64,000 nucleotides of DNA, taken from NCBI RefSeq assembly GCF_001314875.1, contig NZ_LJZS01000021.1, positions 1-64,000 on the forward strand, in the 5' to 3' direction. The notes beneath the pieces were generated by a model, which was not told where the DNA came from, did not search any database, and worked only from the letters and a program-made list of their open reading frames with translations. How positions within the stretch are numbered: position 1 is the first letter of the stretch; every line of letters starts with the position of its first letter. Of the stretch, positions 8,024 to 16,404 are shown piece after piece. This DNA comes from Halomonas sp. HL-48 (GTDB lineage Bacteria > Pseudomonadota > Gammaproteobacteria > Pseudomonadales > Halomonadaceae). A program made the translations under genes and the position numbers.

Positions 8024-8641
8024 ATGCAATCCAAAGAACACTGGGAAAGGGTTTACGCCAAGAAGCCACCTACAGAGGTCAGTTGGTTTCAGGAGCATGC
8101 GGCGCTTTCCGTAAAGCTAATTCGCAATGCTGACATCCCCGCATCATCTGCAATCATTGATGTAGGTGGTGGTGCCTCAACGCTGGTGGATGACCTGTTA
8201 GCGCTGGATTATGAAAAAATCACTGTGCTGGATTTATCGTCATCCGCCCTGGTTACAGCAAAAGAACGCCTTGGCAAGCGTGCATCAAACATTATATGGC
8301 GTGAAGAAAATGTGCTGGAGGCTGAGTTTCCTAAGCATGGTTATGATGTTTGGCATGATCGTGCCGTTTTCCATTTCCTCACGAGTCAAGAAGAACGTCA
8401 TCGTTATGTCCAAAAAGTGATGGGGGCTGTTAAGCCGGGCGGTCTTGTGATGGTGGCGACCTTTGCCGAAGATGGCCCAACCCAATGCAGCGGGCTCCCC
8501 GTGATGCGCTATAGCGCTGGTGCGTTGCATTCAGAGTTTGGTGAACCGTTCGAACTTATCGGTCATGAAAAAGAGACACACCACACGCCGGATGGCAGTG
8601 AGCAAAAGTTTATATACTGCCTTTGTAAGAAAATGATGTAA
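8024..8641 (+). CDS. Class I SAM-dependent methyltransferase
   Basis: ORF track; SAM motif IIDVGGGASTLVDDLL. Confidence 0.82.
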   Translation: MQSKEHWERVYAKKPPTEVSWFQEHAALSVKLIRNADIPASSAIIDVGGGASTLVDDLLALDYEKITVLDLSSSALVTAKERLGKRASNIIWREENVLEAEFPKHGYDVWHDRAVFHFLTSQEERHRYVQKVMGAVKPGGLVMVATFAEDGPTQCSGLPVMRYSAGALHSEFGEPFELIGHEKETHHTPDGSEQKFIYCLCKKMM

Positions 8642-8649
8642 CGACGGCG

Positions 8650-8834
8650 TCATTTAACAGGCCGCTGAAACTGTTGTCGCGCCTGCTCAACGCGTTCACG
8701 TGTAATGCAGTTTAGCGAGTGGTCGTTTAGCAGCCCCATGGCCTGCATAAAGGCAAAAGCGGTGGTGGGCCGAAAAATTTCCAGCCGCGCTTTTTGAGTT
8801 CTTTAGCCAGTGCTATGGATTCCGGCGAGGTGGT
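8650..8834 (-). pseudogene. tag: 3' fragment of DNA-3-methyladenine glycosylase I
   Basis: Minus-strand reading TTSPESIALAKELKKRGWKFFGP / TTAFAFMQAMGLLNDHSLNCITRERVEQARQQFQRPVK*, with a 1-nt frameshift near 8761-8772. Confidence 0.85.
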
Positions 8835-8902
8835 TGAAGTGGACCCCGAAATTTGGACAGGTGCCTAAGCTCTGATTCATTATCTCCACAAGGAGGAGAA
8901 TC

Positions 8903-9187
8903 ATGAGCAAGAAACGCAAGCAATACAGCGCATCATTCAAGGCCAAAGTCGCCCTGGCCGCCCTCAAAGGGGATCAGACTACTTCTGAGATTGCTGCCCG
9001 ATTTGAGATCCATCCCACCATGGTCAGCACCTGGAAACGTGAGCTGTTGGACAATGCCTCCGGCCTCTTCGAAGGCAAGCAGACGTCTGGCAAGCAGTCC
9101 AATGAGCCCAGCTCCGACGAACTCTACCGCGAGATCGGCCGGCTGACGGTGGAACGCGATTTTTTGTCGCGCAAGCTCGATCAGTAA
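8903..9187 (+). CDS. IS3-family transposase OrfA (HTH)
   Basis: MSKKRKQYSASFKAKVALAALKGDQTTSEIAARFEIHPTMVSTWKRELL. Confidence 0.92.
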   Translation: MSKKRKQYSASFKAKVALAALKGDQTTSEIAARFEIHPTMVSTWKRELLDNASGLFEGKQTSGKQSNEPSSDELYREIGRLTVERDFLSRKLDQ

Positions 9188-9201
9188 GCCGTCAGCGCCG
9201 G

Positions 9202-10035
9202 TTGGCAATGATCGAGCGTGGTCATCCCCAGGTCAGCATTGTGCGTCAGTGTGAGCTGCTCAAACTGAGCCGTTCCTCGGTGTACTACGTCTCTCGTGAA
9301 CGGCATCAGGAGGATATGAATCTGATGTATCTGATTGACCAACAACACCTGGAAACGCCGTACTACGGCTCTCGCAAGATGCGAGTCCACCTGGAGCGCA
9401 AAGGCCACCGGATAAACCGCAAGCGGGTGCAGCGCCTGATGCGCACCATGAATATTCAGGCGGTATATCCGCGCCCCAGGACCAGCATTCCGGGCAAGGG
9501 GCACAAGGTTTATCCGTACCTGCTCAAAGGGCTGAAAATCGACCGCCCTAATCAGATCTGGGCAACAGATATCAGTTATATTCCGCTGGCCCGGGGCTTC
9601 ATGTACTTGGTCGCCATCATCGACTGGTACAGCCGCAAGGTGCTGTCCTGGCGGGTCTCAAACACCATGGACACGGACTTTTGCATTGATGCTCTGGAGG
9701 AGGCCCTGCAGCGCTACGGAACGCCGGAAATCTTCAACACCGATCAGGGCGTCCAGTTCACCAGTGAAGCCTTTACAGGCGTTCTCAAGGCGCATGGCAT
9801 CCGGATCAGCATGGATGGCAAGGGCTGCTATCATGACAACATCTTCGTGGAACGGCTCTGGCGTAGCGTCAAATATGAGTGTGTCTACCTAACTGCCTTC
9901 GAGAGTGGACACCACTTGAAGCGGGCGCTCAGCCAATACTTCGGGTATTACAACCTGAACAGATACCACCAAACCCTTGATTACCAAACACCGGATGAGG
10001 TGTACTACCAACAACCCATGACCCTGGTAGCTTGA
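9202..10035 (+). CDS. IS3-family transposase OrfB (rve/DDE integrase core), probably expressed as an OrfAB frameshift fusion
   Basis: PNQIWATDISYIPLARGFMYLVAIIDWYSRKVLSW, FNTDQGVQFTS, DNIFVERLWRSVKYE; frame is -1 relative to OrfA and stays open upstream to the overlap. Confidence 0.92.
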   Translation: MAMIERGHPQVSIVRQCELLKLSRSSVYYVSRERHQEDMNLMYLIDQQHLETPYYGSRKMRVHLERKGHRINRKRVQRLMRTMNIQAVYPRPRTSIPGKGHKVYPYLLKGLKIDRPNQIWATDISYIPLARGFMYLVAIIDWYSRKVLSWRVSNTMDTDFCIDALEEALQRYGTPEIFNTDQGVQFTSEAFTGVLKAHGIRISMDGKGCYHDNIFVERLWRSVKYECVYLTAFESGHHLKRALSQYFGYYNLNRYHQTLDYQTPDEVYYQQPMTLVA

Positions 10036-10103
10036 GCCAGTAAGACAAAAAGATCAGAGCTTAATAGCACCTTCAAGCTGTCCAACTGATCGGGTCCACC
10101 TCA

Positions 10104-10532
10104 CGCCTGGGTTTGCAGCGGTGGAAGCGAAGAGGCGTCCGGCTCAAAACGCCAGAAGAAAGCGGCCAGCGAGCCTTCCAGCTCGACCATTTCCTGCGCG
10201 CGCCGGGCATTGTTGATCGTCGCTTCGATCTTGCCTCGATGGCGAATAATGCCTGCATCCTGCAATAAGCGCTGCACATCGCCTGCGCCAAAATGGGCGA
10301 TTTGGTGGAAGTCGAAGTGATGGAAGGCGGCGCGGAAATGTTCGCGTTTGTTGAGAATGGTGCGCCAGCTCAAGCCGGACTGAAAACTCTCCAGGCACAG
10401 TTTTTCGAACAGCCGCTGGTCATCCGCTACCGGAAACCCCCACTCGTTGTCGTGATAGGGCAGAAATTCCGGTGCGCCGCCGCACCACTGGCAGCGCGGG
10501 TATCCGTCGGGAGCGATGAAATCGTTGGCCAT
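10104..10532 (-). pseudogene. tag: 5' fragment of DNA-3-methyladenine glycosylase I interrupted by the IS
   Basis: MANDFIAPDGYPRCQWCGGAPEFLPYHDNEWGFPVADDQRLFEKLCLESFQSGLSWRTILNKREHFRAAF...EPDASSLPPLQTQA then stop supplied by the IS end. Confidence 0.9.
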
Positions 10533-10546
10533 TGGTGTATCGCCTG

Positions 10547-11272
10547 TTAACTGAACCACTCCTGGCCCGTGCGCCACAGGCACATGCCTGCAAAATAAAC
10601 GGAGGCCAGGCCCCATCCCCAGAGTGCCCAGGCCGCGTGCTCAGGGCTTGAGAGCACCAGCGATGTGGCACACGCGCACCACACCAGCGTGACAGCGATA
10701 TTGAGCGGCATGAACAGACGCACCCGAAACGGGTGCAGAAACTTCATGCGTGTCACGGTGAGGATAGCCAGAAAGATGATGCTGGCAAACGTCAGGAAAG
10801 GCGGGAAATCGAGGATATAAAAATAGGCGGCGGCGATGTTCCAGGCAGCAGGAAAACCAACGAAGTAGTTGTCCTGGCTTTTCATATTGACGTTGCAGAA
10901 ACAGAACATCGACGACAGCAGAATGATGAAGACTGATATCAGTCCTAAATAAGGCGGCAACTCAATAAAGAAGTAGATAAACAGGGCGGGAATAAAGGCC
11001 CAGGTCAAGTAATCGATGACCATATCCAGCGTCGAGCCATCAAAGTGGGGCAGGATAAGCTTCACGGCATACTTGCGCGCCAAAGTGCCATCCACGGCAT
11101 CGACCATCATCGCAGCCCCTAGCCAGAGGAGGCAGGCGACCGGGTTGTTGTCCACCAGTGCAAGCAGCGCCATGGTACCGAGCAGCACGCCGCTGGCGGT
11201 GAATACGTGCACGCTCCAAGCCTTCCATATCGAGGCGCGGGATTCTGCAGACGAAGAAAGCGATTGAACCAC
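10547..11272 (-). CDS. pcs: Phosphatidylcholine synthase (CDP-alcohol phosphatidyltransferase family)
   Basis: AWSVHVFTASGVLLGTMALLALVDNNPVACLLWLGAAMMVDAVDGTLARKYAVK...LPHFDGSTLDMVIDYLTWAFIPALF matches the Pcs pattern. Confidence 0.82.
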   Translation of the reverse strand: MVQSLSSSAESRASIWKAWSVHVFTASGVLLGTMALLALVDNNPVACLLWLGAAMMVDAVDGTLARKYAVKLILPHFDGSTLDMVIDYLTWAFIPALFIYFFIELPPYLGLISVFIILLSSMFCFCNVNMKSQDNYFVGFPAAWNIAAAYFYILDFPPFLTFASIIFLAILTVTRMKFLHPFRVRLFMPLNIAVTLVWCACATSLVLSSPEHAAWALWGWGLASVYFAGMCLWRTGQEWFS

Positions 11273-11432
11273 GTTGACCCCATCGGGAACGTGAGTCCCC
11301 TTTGCGTTTGGTTGATAGATAAGCCTATAAAGAACGATACACTACTACAGCAGTGCACCCGGAGAATATGCTGGCATGGCATCCATTGCTCGATAGGCTG
11401 GTGCAAGGTCAAACCTACGAAGGAGATTGCTG

Positions 11433-11882
11433 ATGAATAGGGTACGTACCGCCACTGTTCGAGACCTTGATGCCTTAACCGAGCTCTTGGATGGCTACCG
11501 TCAGTTTTATGCGCAGCCGAGCAATACGCAAGCCGCGCGTGATTTTCTGCGCCAGCGTTTTGGTCAGGCAGATTCGCGCATCCTGGTCAGTGAAGACGCT
11601 GAAGGGACGCTCACCGGCTTTGTGCAGCTTTATCCTGGCGTTTCCACGGTGGGGTTGAATGCCCGCTGGACCTTGAACGATCTGTTTGTGCTGCCGGAGT
11701 GCCGGGACAAAGGCACCGGCAGGGCATTAATGGAAGCTGCCACAAAGCTTGCCAGTGAGCATGGCGTGGCGCGCCTGATGCTCATGACGCAAGTCGAAAA
11801 CGAGCGCGCCCAGCACCTTTATGAATCATTGGGCTGGCAGCGCAATACGGCGTTTTATGGGTATGTGCTGGATATGAATTAA
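11433..11882 (+). CDS. GNAT family N-acetyltransferase
   Basis: ORF track; LNDLFVLPECRDKGTGRALMEAATKLASEHGVARLMLMTQVENERAQHLYESLGW. Confidence 0.88.
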   Translation: MNRVRTATVRDLDALTELLDGYRQFYAQPSNTQAARDFLRQRFGQADSRILVSEDAEGTLTGFVQLYPGVSTVGLNARWTLNDLFVLPECRDKGTGRALMEAATKLASEHGVARLMLMTQVENERAQHLYESLGWQRNTAFYGYVLDMN

Positions 11883-11916
11883 GCACGGCCAAGGTGGCAG
11901 TGCTTAACCGACCTTG

Positions 11917-13170
11917 TTAGCCAAGCCACGGTGGCGTGGTGATTCTGGCGGGCTCGCGCTGCATAATGATCTCGCCGTGGCGAACCGAGAGGAGCACTTC
12001 TCCCTGGGTACGCAATACGCTGTAATCGTCCTCGCCGTCCAGCAGGTTGAAACTTGCGGGTTTGCCGACCTCAATGCCGTAGCGTGATTCGATATCCAGC
12101 GTACGCGCGCTTTTATCGGTAATCAGCGAAAGCGCCTGGCTGAAATCCTGATAGCCCATCATGTGGCAGATATGCAGGCCAAAATCCAGCGTGCGTAATA
12201 GCTTGCCGTTGCCCAGCGAGTACCAGGGGTCGACGATGGAGTCCTGGGCCAGGCACACGTTGATGCCTGCCTCGTTGAGTTCTTTCACGCGGGTCACACC
12301 GCGGCGTTTGGGGTAGTTGTCGAAGCGCCCCTGGAGGTGAATACTTTCGGTGGGGCAGGAGACAAAGTTGATGCCCGAGCGCTTGAGCAGTAAAAACAGC
12401 TTGGAGCAGTAGGCGTTATCGTAAGAGTGCATGGCGGTGGTGTGGCTCGCGGTCACGCGGCTGCCGAGGTCATGCGTCAGCGCCTCATGGGCCAGCACTT
12501 CGAGAAACCGCGAGTTGGGGTCATCGATCTCGTCGCAGTGGACGTCCACCAGGCGATCGTATTTGATCGCCAGCTCGATCACCCGCTTCATGGAGGCCAC
12601 GCCCAGTTCGCGGGTGTATTCAAAGTGGGGAATACCGCCGACCACATCGGCGCCGATCTCAAGCGCTTCTTCCAGCAGTTTGTCGCCGCCGGGGTAGGAG
12701 AGCAGGCCGTCTTGGGGAAAGGCCACCACCTGGATGTCGATTTTATCTTTCAGCTCGTCGCGCAGGGCGCACAGCGTTTTGATGCCGACGAGGCTGGGGT
12801 CGCTGGTATCGGCGTGGGTGCGCACAAATTGCACGCCGTTACTGATCAGCAAGTTGAGTGTTTTCAGCGCACGCTCGCGAATGTCGGCCTCCGACAGCAT
12901 GGGTTTGCGCTCCCCCCAACGTTCAATGCCTTCGAACAGCGTGCCGCTCTGGTTCCAGTTAGGCTCACCCGCCGTCAGCGCCGCATCCAGATGGATATGG
13001 GGCTCGATGAAGGGGGCACACAGCAGTTTGCCGCCCGCGTCGATCTGTCCTTCGCTGGGTTTTTGCGGCGCATCCTGAACGGTAATGGCGCTGATGATGC
13101 CACCGTCTATCTCGAGGCGATAAAGCGCCGGGAGTTGGCGCAAACGGGCGTTGATGATCTGCATGCTCAT
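11917..13170 (-). CDS. codA: Cytosine deaminase
   Basis: CAPFIEPHIHLDAALTAGEPNWNQSGTLFEGIERWGERK, THADTSDP, VDVHCDEIDDPNSRF, LAQDSIVDPWYSLGNG. Confidence 0.9.
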   Translation of the reverse strand: MSMQIINARLRQLPALYRLEIDGGIISAITVQDAPQKPSEGQIDAGGKLLCAPFIEPHIHLDAALTAGEPNWNQSGTLFEGIERWGERKPMLSEADIRERALKTLNLLISNGVQFVRTHADTSDPSLVGIKTLCALRDELKDKIDIQVVAFPQDGLLSYPGGDKLLEEALEIGADVVGGIPHFEYTRELGVASMKRVIELAIKYDRLVDVHCDEIDDPNSRFLEVLAHEALTHDLGSRVTASHTTAMHSYDNAYCSKLFLLLKRSGINFVSCPTESIHLQGRFDNYPKRRGVTRVKELNEAGINVCLAQDSIVDPWYSLGNGKLLRTLDFGLHICHMMGYQDFSQALSLITDKSARTLDIESRYGIEVGKPASFNLLDGEDDYSVLRTQGEVLLSVRHGEIIMQREPARITTPPWLG

Positions 13171-13186
13171 ATAAAAAACGGCTCAC

Positions 13187-14452
13187 TTATTGCTTGGCGG
13201 TCGAAGGAAGGCTATCGCCAAGCGTAGCGTGATTTACGCGCAGCAGCACGGCATAGCTGCCGGCGGCCACGGCCACGCCGACAAGCGGCGGCAGCAACGG
13301 CGAGAAGTAGGCGGCTCCGGCGCCCAGCGCATAGGCCGCCAAGCCCCGGCGGTTAAAGTCGGGCAGTTGGGCGGTATCCAAGGCGGGGTAGCGACCTTTA
13401 TGTTTGAGCCAGAAGTCCGCCATGATCACCCCGCCCATGGGCGGAATAAAGGTACCCAGCAGCACCAGAAAGGGAATTAGCAGGTTATACATACCGCCGA
13501 CCGCCAGCACGGTGCCAATCGCCGCACCGCCCACCGTGACCAGACGGCGTTTTTCGGTGCGCAACAAATTGCAGCCCGCCACGGCGAAGTTGTAGATGGT
13601 GTTGTCCTGTGTGGTCCAGATGTTCAGAAACAGCATCAGCACGGCGATGGTGACAAAGCCCTGGGCGATCAAGACATCGACAATATCCGCTTGCTGATAA
13701 ATCATGGTGCCCAGCGCGCCGGTCAGCACCATCAAGCCGTTGCCGATAAAGAAAGCCGCCAGGGTCGCGATGACCGCAATTTTGGGCGTCTTGGCGAAGC
13801 GGCTCCAGTTAGTCGCCTGGGTGCCGCCGCTAATAAAGGTGCCAATGATGACGGTGATGGCCGCCGCCACGCTCATGCTCTCCGTGGGCGTTTGCTGGCT
13901 TAGCCCGGCGAAACCGCGCACATCCACCAGCCCGGTGAACAGGCTGATGAGGATAAACAGCATCATGGCGGGGACGGCGAAGCGCGATAGCCAGTCCATG
14001 CCCTTGTAGCCGATCATGGCGGTCACGCAAAAGCCGAACCCAAATAGCACCATTAAGGGGATTTCCAGCCATTCAGGCATCCCGGTGGTGCGTACCAGCA
14101 CCAGCGCTATTGTGGCGGTCCCCCAGGCGTACCAGCCAATCTGGGTAAACCCGAGAATAAAATCGGAAAGCTTGCTGCCCTTCTCGCCGAAGCAGAAGCG
14201 CCCCATCAGCACGGAGGTTAGGCCGCTTTTACAGGCGATATAGGCCAGGGTCGCGGCGTAAACGCCCAGCAGCAGGTTGCCGATGACGATGATCCACAGC
14301 AGTTGGCCAATCGAGAAGGCCTGCCCCAGGGAGCCCCCCGCCCACATGGTGGCGGTAAAAAACGTAAAGCCCAGCAGGACGGCAGACAGGGACAGCAGGC
14401 CCTTGCGGGCATTGAGGGGGACTTCTGTTAAGGGGTAGTCAGAGTGGTTCAT
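13187..14452 (-). CDS. codB: Cytosine permease (NCS1 family)
   Basis: MNHSDYPLTEVPLNARKGLLSLSAVLLGFTFFTATMWAGGSLGQAFS...; adjacent to codA. Confidence 0.88.
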   Translation of the reverse strand: MNHSDYPLTEVPLNARKGLLSLSAVLLGFTFFTATMWAGGSLGQAFSIGQLLWIIVIGNLLLGVYAATLAYIACKSGLTSVLMGRFCFGEKGSKLSDFILGFTQIGWYAWGTATIALVLVRTTGMPEWLEIPLMVLFGFGFCVTAMIGYKGMDWLSRFAVPAMMLFILISLFTGLVDVRGFAGLSQQTPTESMSVAAAITVIIGTFISGGTQATNWSRFAKTPKIAVIATLAAFFIGNGLMVLTGALGTMIYQQADIVDVLIAQGFVTIAVLMLFLNIWTTQDNTIYNFAVAGCNLLRTEKRRLVTVGGAAIGTVLAVGGMYNLLIPFLVLLGTFIPPMGGVIMADFWLKHKGRYPALDTAQLPDFNRRGLAAYALGAGAAYFSPLLPPLVGVAVAAGSYAVLLRVNHATLGDSLPSTAKQ

Positions 14453-14491
14453 GGCAGGCTCCAGGTGAAAGACATTCACTCAGTATAGGAA

Positions 14492-14506
14492 GCAAGCCGT
14501 GTGCCA
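14492..14506 (-). promoter_or_regulatory. Candidate sigma54 (-24/-12) promoter for codBA
   Basis: Minus strand TGGCACACGGCTTGC (consensus TGGCACGNNNNTTGC, one mismatch, GG-N10-GC), about 40 bp upstream of the codB start. Confidence 0.7.
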
Positions 14507-14518
14507 GTGTGGCGAATA

Positions 14519-15142
14519 TTAGCGCTTCTGCTCCACTAACAGCCCGCGCATCAGCGTTTCGACGATGCTGTCGCGGGCATCGTCCAGGGAATACTGGTGG
14601 GGATCCTGTAGCCAGTCAAAGCAGGTGCCAATCAAAAAGCCGTGAAACTGTCGGCGGGCGCCTTCGGGCGTCAGGTCGTTGCGAAGTTGGCCCTGTTGCT
14701 GGGCCTGTTCGAACAGCTGCTCAACCTTGGCTTCTGCATGCTCGGAAAGCCGTGTAATCATGCTGATGCGCGGATGGTCGTCCTCGAGCTTCTCGCAGCG
14801 GTGCAGCACGATGGTGGCGGCCCGTTGCAGCGGTAAATCGTGGCAGATGCCTGCCAGCGAGCGCTGGGCGATATTACGCAAGCAATCTATTGGCGTCGAG
14901 CCGAGTTGGTGCACGGCGTCGTCGACGATTTCGTCCAGCGGGATACGCACCCGTTCAAGCAGCGCATCAAACACTGCCGCCTTATCCTCAAAGTGCCAAT
15001 AGATCGCCCCACGGGTAACGCCCGCCGCCTGGGCAATGTGCGCCAGGGTCGTACGCGAAACGCCCTGGGCGAGAAAGGTGGTTTCGGCGGCGTCGAGTAT
15101 CGTTTCCCGGGTGCGTTCGGCGTCGGCCTTACGACGAGACAT
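14519..15142 (-). CDS. TetR family repressor of RND efflux pump (AcrR/TtgR-like)
   Basis: MSRRKADAERTRETILDAAETTFLAQGVSRTTLAHIAQAAGVTRGAIYWHFEDKAAVFDAL; divergent to RND genes. Confidence 0.9.
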   Translation of the reverse strand: MSRRKADAERTRETILDAAETTFLAQGVSRTTLAHIAQAAGVTRGAIYWHFEDKAAVFDALLERVRIPLDEIVDDAVHQLGSTPIDCLRNIAQRSLAGICHDLPLQRAATIVLHRCEKLEDDHPRISMITRLSEHAEAKVEQLFEQAQQQGQLRNDLTPEGARRQFHGFLIGTCFDWLQDPHQYSLDDARDSIVETLMRGLLVEQKR

Positions 15143-15225
15143 AGCGGTTCCTTACCTAAATATTGTGCTTATTCTGGCATTGCTGGCTGGCAAAGTCGCC
15201 GTTGGGTGATTAATATACATTTTTC

Positions 15226-15247
15226 ACTGACATTCGTGTATGTCAGT
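15226..15247 (+). promoter_or_regulatory. Palindromic TetR/AcrR-type operator in the divergent promoter region
   Basis: ACTGACAT-TCGTGT-ATGTCAGT, perfect 8-bp arms; centre resembles the AcrR operator CATTTGTGAATG. Confidence 0.65.
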
Positions 15248-15308
15248 TTGGTAAGTACTCCCCTGTGCCCGGGGGACGCGGCGTTCGACCGTCATCAAGG
15301 AGCCTATC

Positions 15309-16403
15309 GTGCCTGTTAACCTATTTCGCTTACTGCCGGGTCTGCTGGTTCTGATGGTGCTGGTGGGATGTGAACAGCCCCAGGCACAGTCAGCGGAAAC
15401 CCCGCGGCCGGTCAAGCTGATGACGCTGGAAGCGGCCAACGCCACGGCCCTGCGTCAGTTTCCGGCCCGCGTCGAGGCCACTACGCGCAGTAACCTGTCG
15501 TTTCGCATGGCGGGGGAGCTGCTCGAGCTCAACGTCAGCCCCGGCCAGCGGGTGAGCGAAGGCGAGGTCATCGCGCGTATCGACAACCGCAATGCGCAAA
15601 GCGAGCTGGAAAGCGCGCGTTCGCGGCTGGAGCTTGCCGACGCAACCCTTGAGCGGATGCGCTATACCCTGGAGCGCGGTGCGGTCAGCCAAGCGCAGTT
15701 TGATGAGGCGGAAAGCGAAGCGCGGGCGGCACGATCTACCTTTGAGCAGGCCGAAGAGCAGGTGACGCATACCCAGTTGCGCGCGCCCTACGACGGAGTG
15801 ATTGCCCAAGTACCGGTGGATAACCGCCAGATTGTCCAGGTGCAGGAAACCGTCGCGGTCATCCAGCAGCCGGGGCAGTTGGACGTGGTCTTTCATCTGC
15901 CGGAGCAAATTGTCCAGCGCATGCCACGAGGCGACGGTCAGCCCTTTGGCGATGAGTTAGCGTTCGAAGTTCGTTTTGGTAACAGTGACAAACCCTATCT
16001 GGCCCAGCTGGCGTCTTACACGACCCAGGCCAGCGAGCAAAGTTTGGCCTATGAGGTCACGCTGACGCTTCCCCAGCCCGACGATATCACCCTGCTCGAT
16101 GGTATGAGCGCCAATGTGCGCCTGGATTTAAGTACCTTGCAGTCTGACCAAACCGCGCCGCTTTGGCATCTTCCCCCGGACGCCGTGAGCTATTCGGGCG
16201 ATGACCCCGACCAGGCCCAGGTATGGCGGTTCAATGAGCCAGACCGGGTTGAGGCGGTGCCCGTCGAGGTTGGCCGGTTGGCGTCAAACGGCTTGGAAGT
16301 CAGCGGAGAGTTGGCCGCCGATGAACGCATTGTGGCCGCTGGCGCGCACCGGCTGAAGGCCGATATGCGTGTAACCCCGTGGGAAAAAGAGCAGGGGCTG
16401 TAA
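15309..16403 (+). CDS. RND efflux periplasmic adaptor subunit (MFP), lipoprotein
   Basis: LLVLMVLVGCEQ lipobox; LSFRMAGELLELNVSPGQRVSEGEVIARID and AQFDEAESEARAARSTFEQAEEQV coiled coil; followed by RND permease. Confidence 0.9.
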   Translation: MPVNLFRLLPGLLVLMVLVGCEQPQAQSAETPRPVKLMTLEAANATALRQFPARVEATTRSNLSFRMAGELLELNVSPGQRVSEGEVIARIDNRNAQSELESARSRLELADATLERMRYTLERGAVSQAQFDEAESEARAARSTFEQAEEQVTHTQLRAPYDGVIAQVPVDNRQIVQVQETVAVIQQPGQLDVVFHLPEQIVQRMPRGDGQPFGDELAFEVRFGNSDKPYLAQLASYTTQASEQSLAYEVTLTLPQPDDITLLDGMSANVRLDLSTLQSDQTAPLWHLPPDAVSYSGDDPDQAQVWRFNEPDRVEAVPVEVGRLASNGLEVSGELAADERIVAAGAHRLKADMRVTPWEKEQGL

Positions 16404-16404
16404 C

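Larger units (their letters stand above)
8835..10103 (+). mobile_element. IS3-family insertion sequence
   Basis: Ends TGAAGTGGACCCCGAAATTTGGACAG (left) and, reverse-complemented, TGAGGTGGACCCGATCAGTTGGACAG (right); two overlapping-phase transposase ORFs. Confidence 0.9.

Noticed and set aside
8827-10112. Target-site duplication for the IS3-family element
   Set aside because: No matching 3-5 bp flanks were found using either the 8835/10103 or the 8840/10098 boundaries.
12427-13227. 266-aa plus-strand ORF over codA
   Set aside because: Shadow frame of the cytosine deaminase gene; no domain signal.
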